This document shows, one piece after another, positions 43,959-50,809 of a DNA stretch of 64,000 nucleotides. The stretch lies in the NCBI RefSeq assembly GCF_020037125.1, contig NZ_JAIQDG010000019.1:124001-188000 (forward strand), read 5' to 3'. The position numbers were made by a program, and so were the translations under genes. This DNA is from Myxococcus sp. RHSTA-1-4 (GTDB taxonomy: Bacteria > Myxococcota > Myxococcia > Myxococcales > Myxococcaceae). Under the pieces are notes generated by a model, which was not told where the DNA came from, did no database searches, and saw only the letters and a program-made list of their open reading frames with translations. The first letter of the stretch is position 1; every line of letters begins with the position of its first letter.

Positions 43959-45067
43959 TCACGCGCCTCCATGTCCAACGGCAGCTCCAGGGTGAAACAC
44001 GCTCCGCCCCCTTCGGGCGTCTCCGCCCAGGCGCGGCCTCCGTGCGCCTCCGCGGAGCGCCTCGCCAGGTACAGCCCCAGCCCCAGCCCGCCGTAGGAGC
44101 GCGAGCTTACCGCCCTCCCGAAGCGCTCGAAGATGCGCTCGCGCTGGTCCTCCGGAATCCCGATGCCCCTGTCCCTCACGCGCACGCGGCCCAGGACTCC
44201 CACCCGCGCCACCTCCACGTCCACCGGCTCCGCCAGGTCGAAGCGCTCCCGGGACAGGTGCAGCTCTCCGCTGCTCAGCCGGGACACGTCGAGCAGCGCC
44301 TCCACCAGCGTCGCCAGCCGCCGCACCTGCCGCAGGCCGCGCTCCAACCGCGACGACAGCTCCGGGGACAGCCCCTCGCGGTGGGCATGGTGGAGCAGGG
44401 AGCCCAGCTGCAGCCGCAGCGTGGTGAGCGGCGTGCGCAGCTCGTGCGCCGCCACGTCCACCACCAGCTCCGGCTCGCCCGTTGCCAGCACCCGCACCGG
44501 CCCGGCCGCCGTCTCCGGTGAGAGGGGGAAGCGCGGGTCCATCTCCCACGCGCGCGCCTCCAGCGCCGGGGCCGTGTGCGCCAGCGCCACCAGCCGCAGG
44601 CCGCCGCGCTCCCGCTCGTGCAGGGCGATGAAGCAACAGTCCGCCACCCGGGGTACGGGGATGCGCACCAGCCGCTTCAGCCGCTCGTCCAAATCCAGGG
44701 GTTCGGTGAGCACCTCGCTGGTGAGCGCCAGCAGCTCCCGGCCCAGCTCGCCCCGCGCACGCTCCCGCCGCGCCTTCGCCTCGCGCAGCTCCCGCTCCAC
44801 CGCCGCGCCCAGCCGCGCCAGCCGGTCCTTGGCGAAGTAGTCGCGCGCCCCGGCCCGCATCGCCTCCACCGCCGCCTCCTCGCCGATGCTGCCGGACACG
44901 ACGATGAGGGGGATGTCCCGCCCCTCCCCTTGCAACAGCTTCAGTGCCTCCAGCGCGGTGAAGCGGGGCAGGGAGAAGTCGGCGAGGACGATGTCGAGGT
45001 CGGAGCCGGCGAGCGCCTCGCGCATCTCCTCGGCGGTCTGCACCATCAACAGCCGCAGTGGCTTCAT
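43955..45067 (-). CDS. Hybrid sensor kinase with receiver-like N-terminus, lacking its N box
   Basis: 370 residues from the ATG at 45067. About 1-85 is a receiver-like domain (LADFSLPRF, D30). About 112-203 is a shortened GAF-like region ending in EPELVVD, directly joined to VAAHELRTPL (H208) without the linker usually between GAF and HisKA. The dimerisation helices are present to about 265. The catalytic domain then jumps from RFDLAEPVDVEVA to RVRVRDRGIGIPED: the N box (usually LxNLLxNAxKY) and its surroundings, about 40-50 residues, are missing. The G1 (RDRGIGI) and G2 (GGLGLGL) boxes are present. So ATP-Mg binding is probably lost. Coupled to the response regulator by a 4-base overlap. Confidence 0.8.
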   Translation of the reverse strand: MKPLRLLMVQTAEEMREALAGSDLDIVLADFSLPRFTALEALKLLQGEGRDIPLIVVSGSIGEEAAVEAMRAGARDYFAKDRLARLGAAVERELREAKARRERARGELGRELLALTSEVLTEPLDLDERLKRLVRIPVPRVADCCFIALHERERGGLRLVALAHTAPALEARAWEMDPRFPLSPETAAGPVRVLATGEPELVVDVAAHELRTPLTTLRLQLGSLLHHAHREGLSPELSSRLERGLRQVRRLATLVEALLDVSRLSSGELHLSRERFDLAEPVDVEVARVGVLGRVRVRDRGIGIPEDQRERIFERFGRAVSSRSYGGLGLGLYLARRSAEAHGGRAWAETPEGGGACFTLELPLDMEARE

Positions 45068-45330
45068 CCCCCGGCTTCCGGGGAAGGTCCGGCGGGAGGC
45101 CCCTGGCTGAGCACCAGCCAGTACAGCCGATGGGACGGGGAGAAGAGTTTGTCCGCATGCGCCATGTCGAACCCCTCGCCGATATCGCGGACACAGTAAT
45201 GGGGGCGTCCATTCCGGGACCCGGTGAAAAACCCGATACGCGCGCCGGAGCGCTGGCTGGTGAACTTCCAGGCCTTCCCCAGCGGGTTCTCCAGCGACAC
45301 GCGCGACAGCCGTGCGTCCCCCTGGGACAT
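45064..45330 (-). pseudogene. Remnant of a histidine-kinase ATPase domain
   Basis: An 88-residue frame from the ATG at 45330 reads like the middle of a PAS-type kinase catalytic domain. ENPLGKAWKFTS corresponds to the usual ENLLGNAWKFTS N box and RDIGEGFDMAHADKLF to the usual RDNGAGFDMAYADKLF G1 box. The key Asn of NAWKF is Lys, and the F and G2 boxes and everything after are gone. The open frame extends upstream to 45576 but that part is not recognisable. It overlaps the start of the following kinase gene by 4 bases, so it may still be translated. Most likely a decayed gene. Confidence 0.65.
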
Positions 45331-45641
45331 CAGACCGGGGGCCATGCGGAAAAGCCGCCCCGTCAGCAGCGCGAAGCGGAGCAGCAGGCAACGGAAACGT
45401 CGAGAATCCAGGTTGGGGCGAGGATGGCAGTCCGGTGGAAGCGCGGCGGGCACTGCCAACATGTGCATCCGCCCCACGGGGCCACGCCTGGCGGTGATGA
45501 GGACATGCGAGGGGGCGGGCCCCTGGGCTCCCGCTGGGTAGATGAGCCCCATGTCCGTGAGGCCCTGCTGGAACATCCCGCCGCCTCATCCTGAGGCCCG
45601 CCTCGCCAGACGGGGATTTCCGCTACGCTCCCGCCCCGCAC

Positions 45642-45980
45642 ATGGACGAAGAGCTGGGAGCGACTTTTGGCAAGGCGCTGCGCGAGGCCCGCGCGCGCCG
45701 CGGGTTGACGCAGGTGGAGGTGGCCTCCCTCCTGGACATGCACCCCATGGTCTACAGCCGCATGGAGCGCGGGAAGATGCTGCCCCGGGTGTCCACGCTG
45801 CGAAAGGTGGCCACGGTGCTGCGCACGTCCACCGATGAGCTGCTGGGGCTCGCCCGCGAGTCCCGCTCCGGCGCGAAGAAGCAGGCGCCGCTGCTGCGCC
45901 GGCTGGTGACGCTCTCCGAGACGCTGGACGAGGAGAAGCTCAAGGCACTCGTCATCATGGCGGGCGCCCTGGGCCGGTAG
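45642..45980 (+). CDS. XRE-family transcriptional regulator
   Basis: 112 residues. The helix-turn-helix is at about 11-60 (LREARARRGLTQVEVASLLDMHPMVYSRMERGKMLPRVSTL), the classic Cro/CI fold, followed by a short charged helix and a hydrophobic C-terminal tail (LKALVIMAGALG) that probably forms a dimer contact. No Shine-Dalgarno sequence is visible before the ATG. Divergent from the kinase remnant and convergent with DUF2378. The target is unknown. Confidence 0.85.
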   Translation: MDEELGATFGKALREARARRGLTQVEVASLLDMHPMVYSRMERGKMLPRVSTLRKVATVLRTSTDELLGLARESRSGAKKQAPLLRRLVTLSETLDEEKLKALVIMAGALGR

Positions 45981-46016
45981 CCGTGCGCGCGGCGCCGGCG
46001 ACGACACTTCACCTCC

Positions 46017-46035
46017 AGCCCGGCGCGTGCGGGCT
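46017..46035. terminator. Hairpin between convergent genes
   Basis: 6-bp arms AGCCCG / CGGGCT with a 7-base loop, lying between the XRE gene (+) and DUF2378 (-); its right arm overlaps the stop codon of DUF2378. No T-run. Confidence 0.4.
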
Positions 46036-46648
46036 ACTTCCAGGACAGCTCGTACTCACTGTCCAGCAGCGCCACCTGGCGCCCGTGCACCCGCAGGTCT
46101 CGCACGCCCACCGCCTCCAGGATGCCCAGGAGCACCCCTTCGTGGTACGCGGCCGGCATGAAGTCGCGCCGCATGATGAAGCGGGCGCTCTTCTCCCCCG
46201 TCCACAGCGGGTAGCGGTCCCCGTAGCTCACCGCCATGCGGTACGAGTCGCCCAGCGACTGCAGCAGCTTGCGCGGGTTGCCGCCGGCCGTCTGCATCAG
46301 GTCCTTGCCGAACATGGAGGCCAGGAAGTCCAGCGTGGCCTGCGTCCCCATGCGGCGCAGCACGCCCTCGAAGCCGTTCAACTGGGGCGCCAGCAGCCGC
46401 GCCGCCGTGGACACCATCCGCAGGAAGCGGCTGATGGGGTACATGTGCAGCGGGTTGATTTCCCACAGGCCCGCCACGCCCTTGCAGCGGGCCACGGCGC
46501 CGTCTCCGCCCAGGAAGCCCACCACGTCCAGCGTCCCCGCGAAGAACATGCCTCGCGCGGTGTCGTCCTCGGTCGCGGCGAGGCGTCGCAGCTCCAGCTC
46601 CCAGGCCGCCCCTCCAGCGCTCGATTCGATGCTCACGTGCATGGTCAT
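46034..46648 (-). CDS. DUF2378 family protein (Myxococcus paralogous family TIGR02265)
   Basis: 204 residues (or 202 from the second Met). GGGGAG precedes the first ATG. Recognisable family blocks are GMFFAGTLDVVGFLGG, the central INPLHMYPISRFLRMVSTAARLLAP, GTQATLDFLASMFGKDLMQ and the C-terminal LEAVGVRDLRVHGRQ. The family is expanded in Myxococcaceae; the fold resembles a helical bundle with a beta C-terminus and its role is unknown. A sigma-70-like promoter lies about 105 bases upstream. Single gene. Confidence 0.88.
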   Translation of the reverse strand: MTMHVSIESSAGGAAWELELRRLAATEDDTARGMFFAGTLDVVGFLGGDGAVARCKGVAGLWEINPLHMYPISRFLRMVSTAARLLAPQLNGFEGVLRRMGTQATLDFLASMFGKDLMQTAGGNPRKLLQSLGDSYRMAVSYGDRYPLWTGEKSARFIMRRDFMPAAYHEGVLLGILEAVGVRDLRVHGRQVALLDSEYELSWK

Positions 46649-46752
46649 CTCCCCGAGGGGACCCTACGAGCCGGACCTGGGGACACCTCCAGCAAACCTG
46701 GCAGGTACTTCAGGACTGGCCCGATTCCCCCCACTTCCGGGATGCCAACCAT

Positions 46753-46781
46753 CTCATATTTTTATGCTGATGTCGAATCAA
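46753..46781 (-). promoter_or_regulatory. Sigma-70-like promoter for DUF2378
   Basis: On the minus strand TTGATT (46776-46781) and TATGAG (46753-46758) are 17 bases apart within an AT-rich patch of a GC-rich region, 105-133 bases upstream of the DUF2378 start. Confidence 0.4.
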
Positions 46782-46799
46782 ATTTCAGTATCCGTGGAA

Positions 46800-46842
46800 A
46801 CCCGTAGGGTCCTCGCCCGGGTGGGCGAGAGACCTCACGGGT
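46800..46842 (-). terminator. Long imperfect hairpin after the aminotransferase gene
   Basis: Stem segments ACCCGT / ACGGGT (46800-46805, 46837-46842) and TCGCCC / GGGCGA (46813-46818, 46823-46828), with GGGTC/GAC pairing between, and a 4-base loop. It lies 27 bases after the aminotransferase stop on the minus strand. Confidence 0.6.
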
Positions 46843-46868
46843 CGGAGTTCCCCGGAAGGAGGGGACGC

Positions 46869-48029
46869 TCAGCCGGAGATGAGGGAGGCCTGCGCGGCGG
46901 CCACGGCGGCGCCGGGCTCGGAGCGGTGGCCGGCGGCGAGCAGGGCCCGCTCCACGGCGCCCACGGTGGCGAGCACGTCGGTGGGGCCCACGCGGTTCAT
47001 GTGGCCCACTCGGAAGTAGCGCGTCTTCAGCTCCGGGTGGAGGCCGCCGGCGACGACGATGCCCTGGCCCTTCACCCGCCCCACCAGCGCCGCGTCCACG
47101 CCGTCCGGGTAGTAGACGGCGCTCAGGGTGTTGGCGGCCACGGCGTCCGACACGGGCAGCGTGCGCAGGCCCAGGGCGCGCCACGCGGCGCGGAAGGCGC
47201 GGGCCATGCGCTGGTGCCGTGCGAAGCGCGCCTCCATGCCCTCGGCGAGAATCTGCCCCAGGCTGACGTCCAGCGCACAGACGAGGTTGACGGGCGGGGT
47301 GGCGAAGTAGGCCGGCTTGCCCGCCTCGTACGCCTCCATGATGGGGAGCCACTCCGCCCAGTCCGCATAGACGCTGGCCACCGGCGCGCGGCGCTTGCGC
47401 CACGCCTCCATGGCCCGGGGCCCCACGGTGAGCAGCGCCAGCCCCGGCGGCACGCCCACCGCCTTCTGGCTGGCGGTGAGGTACACGTCCGCGCCCCACG
47501 CGTCCTGGTGGAAGGACTCGCCCGCGGTGGCGCACACGCCGTCCACCACCACCAGCACGCCGTGCTTGCGCCCGGCGCGCACCAGCGCCTCCACCGGCGC
47601 CAGCACCCCGGTGGAGGTGTCCACGTGGGTGACGGTCATCACCTTGAAGCCGCCGCGCGCCAGGTGCGTCTCCACCTCGTCCGCGGACGGAGCCTCGCCC
47701 GGAGGGGCGCCCACGTGCGTCACCTGCGCGCCGTGCCGCTCCAGGATTTTCGCCATCCGGTCGCTGAAGTAGCCGGTGTTCACCACCAGCGCGCGGTCTC
47801 CCGGCTCCACCAGGTTGGCGCCCGCCAGCTCCATGGCCAGCGTGCCGGAGCCGGACACCACGAAGGGCTGGCTGCTGGGAGCGAGGCACACCTCGCGCAG
47901 CCGCTTCAGCGCCCGGCCGAAGACGGTGATGAAGGCAGGGTCCGTGTGGCCGAGCGTGGGCGCGCCCAGCGCCTGCAGCACCTCCGGCTCGAACTCCACC
48001 GGCCCCGGAATCATCAGCAGGTCTCTCAC
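46869..48029 (-). CDS. Class V aminotransferase (alanine-glyoxylate / serine-pyruvate type)
   Basis: 386 residues from the GTG at 48029; this is chosen because the protein then begins VRDLLMIPGPVEFEPEVLQALG, the normal family start, with AGAGGAG about 10 bases upstream. Features: GSGTLAMELAGANL, VVVDGVCATAGE (PLP-contact Asp), and the PLP Lys in TASQKAVGVPPGLALL. The C-terminal domain ends with RVGHMNRVGPTDVLATVGAVE. It transfers an amino group from a small amino acid to glyoxylate or pyruvate; the precise substrate cannot be read. Single gene, flanked by hairpins on both sides. Confidence 0.93.
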   Translation of the reverse strand: MRDLLMIPGPVEFEPEVLQALGAPTLGHTDPAFITVFGRALKRLREVCLAPSSQPFVVSGSGTLAMELAGANLVEPGDRALVVNTGYFSDRMAKILERHGAQVTHVGAPPGEAPSADEVETHLARGGFKVMTVTHVDTSTGVLAPVEALVRAGRKHGVLVVVDGVCATAGESFHQDAWGADVYLTASQKAVGVPPGLALLTVGPRAMEAWRKRRAPVASVYADWAEWLPIMEAYEAGKPAYFATPPVNLVCALDVSLGQILAEGMEARFARHQRMARAFRAAWRALGLRTLPVSDAVAANTLSAVYYPDGVDAALVGRVKGQGIVVAGGLHPELKTRYFRVGHMNRVGPTDVLATVGAVERALLAAGHRSEPGAAVAAAQASLISG

Positions 48030-48230
48030 GGTGTCACCACTCCTCTCGCCCGGGTCTGGCGCGGGCGGAGGTGCCCGCTGCCCCCTCGATGATATGGCGC
48101 GGACCGACTGTGCCCACCGGCCCCGGCCGCTGTCCACGGGGATGTGCGCCGGAATGCCGGACGCAGGCCGGACGTGCGAGGCGGCGTCCGCTCCGGAGAG
48201 CGCGAGAGCGCCTCGACGGCCGGAGGACGA

Positions 48231-48262
48231 GGCCCCGCGTCCACGACACGCATCGCGGGGCC
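48231..48262 (-). terminator. Hairpin after the M20 peptidase gene
   Basis: Perfect 9-bp arms GGCCCCGCG / CGCGGGGCC with a 14-base loop, 10 bases after the stop at 48272 on the minus strand. The rest of 48030-48230 shows no gene. Confidence 0.6.
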
Positions 48263-48271
48263 ACGGACGCC

Positions 48272-49567
48272 TTACAGCCGCACGAGCAGCTCGCGGAGGA
48301 TGGAGAAGCCCTGCCGGAAGTCCTCCAGCCGGGCCTGCTCGTTGGGCGCGTGGTAGTACGCCATCTCCCCGAAGCCGGTGATTTGCACGTCACAGCCCTG
48401 GCGCTGCAAGTCCCTCACGAGCGGCAGCGAGCCGGTGAGCGAGAAGGGCGTGGGCGCCACGCCGCGCACCGCCAGCATCGCCTCCTTCAGCGACTGGAGC
48501 CCCGGCGAGTCCAGCCGGCAGGCGATGCCCTCCGTGCCGCCGCCCTGGAAGCGGAACGCCAGCGAGCCGCGCTTGCCCGCCGCGGTGCGGGTGCGCGGGA
48601 AGCCGGGGATGGGCTCGTCGCGCTCGAGGCGCGCATCCAGCTCGCGCACGAAGTCCGTCACCGCCCGCTGCACGTCCTTCATGTCGTAGAAGGGCGTGAG
48701 GCGGATGTCGCCGCGCAGGGTGACGTCGGCGGGAATCTTCGTCTCCTTCGTGTTGGGGCCCTCCACCACGGTGGCCTTGAGGCTGGACGAGGACAGGAAG
48801 CCCCACTTCTTCTCGTCCTCCGTGGGCGGGTAGTGCGCGTGGAACCAGCGGGCCAGCTCCAGCGACACGGCCATGGCCAGCTCCAGCGCGTTGACGCAGT
48901 TCTGTGGCATGCCCGAGTGCCCACCCACGCCCGTCACCTTCAGCTCCCACAGCGCGTTGCCGCCGGTGCCCAGCGTGGGGCCGAAGTTGGCGCTGTCCAG
49001 CCAGTACACCGGCTCGCCCATCAGCTCCTTCAGCCGTCCCTGCTGCGCCACGTAGCCCAGGCCCAGGCCCGGAAGGTCCGTGGACTCCTCGTTGGAGATG
49101 AGCACCACCTTCAGCGTGCGGCGCGGGCGCGTGCCCTTCTCCGCGAGCTGCGCCAGCAGGTCCGTGAGCACCGCCACGTGGCCCAGGCAGTCGGTGACGC
49201 CGCGCCCGTAGAGGACGCCGCCCGGGCCCTCCCACAGCGTGAAGGGGTCTCTCTCCCAGCCCTCGCCCTTCTGGTCCGCGGGCACGACGTCGAAGTGCGC
49301 GCCCACGAAGCCCACCGCGCCGGAGTCCGTGCCCTTCACGGTGAGCACCAGGCTGGGCCGCGCCTCGTTGCCCGGAGCCGCCAGCGACTCGGCCTGGATG
49401 AAGCCGCTCTGGATGTGCGGCGCCAGCGCGTCCAGCACCACCTGCGCGGCGAGCCGCTCCTCGGGCACCAGTCCGGCGCTGGGGTTGTTCTGCAGCCTCG
49501 GCGTCAGGGCGATGAGACGCCGGAGCACTTCCAGGAAGCGGTCTTCACGAAGCGAGAGCGCGTGCAT
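48272..49567 (-). CDS. M20 family metallopeptidase / deacylase
   Basis: 431 residues. The M20 metal site is visible: GAHFDVVP (His and Asp ligands), GRGVTDCLGH (bridging Asp) and ISNEESTD (catalytic Glu pair). The dimerisation domain includes GVGGHSGMP. The C-terminal ligands lie in GEMAYYHAPNEQ, where His of YHAPNE is the last zinc ligand. The family includes acetylornithine deacetylase, succinyl-diaminopimelate desuccinylase and peptidases; the substrate is undetermined. It is divergent from the ATP-grasp gene with a 99-base shared promoter region. Confidence 0.92.
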   Translation of the reverse strand: MHALSLREDRFLEVLRRLIALTPRLQNNPSAGLVPEERLAAQVVLDALAPHIQSGFIQAESLAAPGNEARPSLVLTVKGTDSGAVGFVGAHFDVVPADQKGEGWERDPFTLWEGPGGVLYGRGVTDCLGHVAVLTDLLAQLAEKGTRPRRTLKVVLISNEESTDLPGLGLGYVAQQGRLKELMGEPVYWLDSANFGPTLGTGGNALWELKVTGVGGHSGMPQNCVNALELAMAVSLELARWFHAHYPPTEDEKKWGFLSSSSLKATVVEGPNTKETKIPADVTLRGDIRLTPFYDMKDVQRAVTDFVRELDARLERDEPIPGFPRTRTAAGKRGSLAFRFQGGGTEGIACRLDSPGLQSLKEAMLAVRGVAPTPFSLTGSLPLVRDLQRQGCDVQITGFGEMAYYHAPNEQARLEDFRQGFSILRELLVRL

Positions 49568-49666
49568 GGGCGCGGATTGGAGCCCAGGCCTCCGGCGAAG
49601 TCACCGGAAACGGTGGGGCCCGCCGTTTCTATTTCCTGACGGGGAGCCCGGGGGTACACAGGCACC

Positions 49667-50611
49667 ATGAAGACGGACACTGGGACGGTGGTGCTCGTGG
49701 GCTCCCGCGAGGAAATCCACATCAAGGAAGTGGCGCGCCGGCTGGCCGCCGAGGGCGTGGACGCCGTCGTGGTGGACACGCTGGCCTTCCCGGACGAGAC
49801 GAAGGTGTCTCTCACGGATGACCTGGACGGCATCGTCGTGGACGGACGCCACGTGGGCCGGCCCGCCGCCGTCTACCTGCGCGGCCTGCACTCCAGCCCG
49901 CTGGCGTACATGGTGGACGCCCAGGAGGCCATGGACGAGGACTGGCGCACCACGCTCACCGCCTTCCGCGAGAAGGCCACCCTGCTCAACGGGCTCGTCG
50001 CCCGCTGGGAGCACCTGGGCGTGCCTCTCTACAATCCGGTCTCCAGCGATTGGATCATGCACAAGCCGGCGCAGCTCGGCGCGCTCAAGGCCGCGGGCCT
50101 GCCGGTGCCCCGGTCGCTGTGGACGAATGACCCGGAGGCGGTGCGCCGCTTCGCCGCGGGCCAGCGCGTGGCCTACAAGCCCGTCAGCGGCGGCGCCGCC
50201 ACGCGAGAGCTCCTGCCCGAGGACCTCACCGACGAGCGGCTCGCCGCGCTGGCCGCCGCGCCCGTCACCTTCCAGGAGCTGCTGCCCGGCGAGGACATTC
50301 GCGTCTACGTGCTGGACGGGGAAATCATCGCCAGCCTGCGCATCGTCACGAAGGCGCTCGACTTCCGGCAGAACGAGGAGCGGCTGGAGCCCATCGAGCT
50401 GCCACCCGAGGTGGCCCGTGACTGCGTGAAGGCCTGCGAGGTGCTCGGCCTGCGGTGGACGGGACTGGACCTCAAGCGCGGACAGGACGGCGTGCTGAAG
50501 TTCCTGGAGCTCAACGGGTCGGCCATGTTCCTCGGCTTCGACGCGAGTGGAGGCACGGACGTGGCCGGCCACTTCACCCGGGCGCTGGCGCGCCACGCCC
50601 GGCGGGCGTAG
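49667..50611 (+). CDS. ATP-grasp superfamily ligase (RimK-like)
   Basis: 314 residues. A pre-ATP-grasp N-terminal domain (VVLVGSREEIHIKEVARRL) is followed by the ATP-grasp fold: VPRSLWTNDPE, YKPVSGGAATREL (nucleotide-binding Lys), QELLPGEDIRVYVLDGEI, and the metal-binding GLDLKRGQDGVLKFLELNGS (Glu and Asn ligands). RimK-like ligases join amino acids or peptides in ATP-dependent fashion. No precursor peptide gene is adjacent. It converges on the C39 exporter cluster with a 6-base gap but is on the other strand, so cotranscription is excluded. Confidence 0.85.
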   Translation: MKTDTGTVVLVGSREEIHIKEVARRLAAEGVDAVVVDTLAFPDETKVSLTDDLDGIVVDGRHVGRPAAVYLRGLHSSPLAYMVDAQEAMDEDWRTTLTAFREKATLLNGLVARWEHLGVPLYNPVSSDWIMHKPAQLGALKAAGLPVPRSLWTNDPEAVRRFAAGQRVAYKPVSGGAATRELLPEDLTDERLAALAAAPVTFQELLPGEDIRVYVLDGEIIASLRIVTKALDFRQNEERLEPIELPPEVARDCVKACEVLGLRWTGLDLKRGQDGVLKFLELNGSAMFLGFDASGGTDVAGHFTRALARHARRA

Positions 50612-50617
50612 CGGAGC

Positions 50618-50806
50618 TCACTCCCACAGCGCGGCGAGCACGGTGCGCGAGGCCCCCCACGCCAGCGCGCCGAGCACCACCACCAGCGTCACGGTGAAGG
50701 CCAGGGCGCGGTGCGGGCGCGGGTGCATCACCGCGCGCAGCTCGTCGGTGAGGGCGGGGTCGGCGTCCAGGTCGTCATCCCGGCGGGGCGGAGTCGAAGG
50801 CGTCAT
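50618..50806 (-). CDS. 62-residue single-span membrane protein beside the C39 exporter
   Basis: Three bases after the stop of the exporter gene, so cotranscribed. The first 33 residues are charged (Asp-rich PPRRDDDLDAD), then one hydrophobic helix (about 34-58, LAFTVTLVVVLGALAWGAS), ending two residues beyond (ALWE). This is the N-terminal layout of an HlyD-type periplasmic adaptor cut off directly after its membrane anchor. It may be a short accessory subunit in its own right. No double-Gly leader is seen, so it is probably not the exporter's cargo. Confidence 0.6.
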   Translation of the reverse strand: MTPSTPPRRDDDLDADPALTDELRAVMHPRPHRALAFTVTLVVVLGALAWGASRTVLAALWE

Positions 50807-50809
50807 GGC

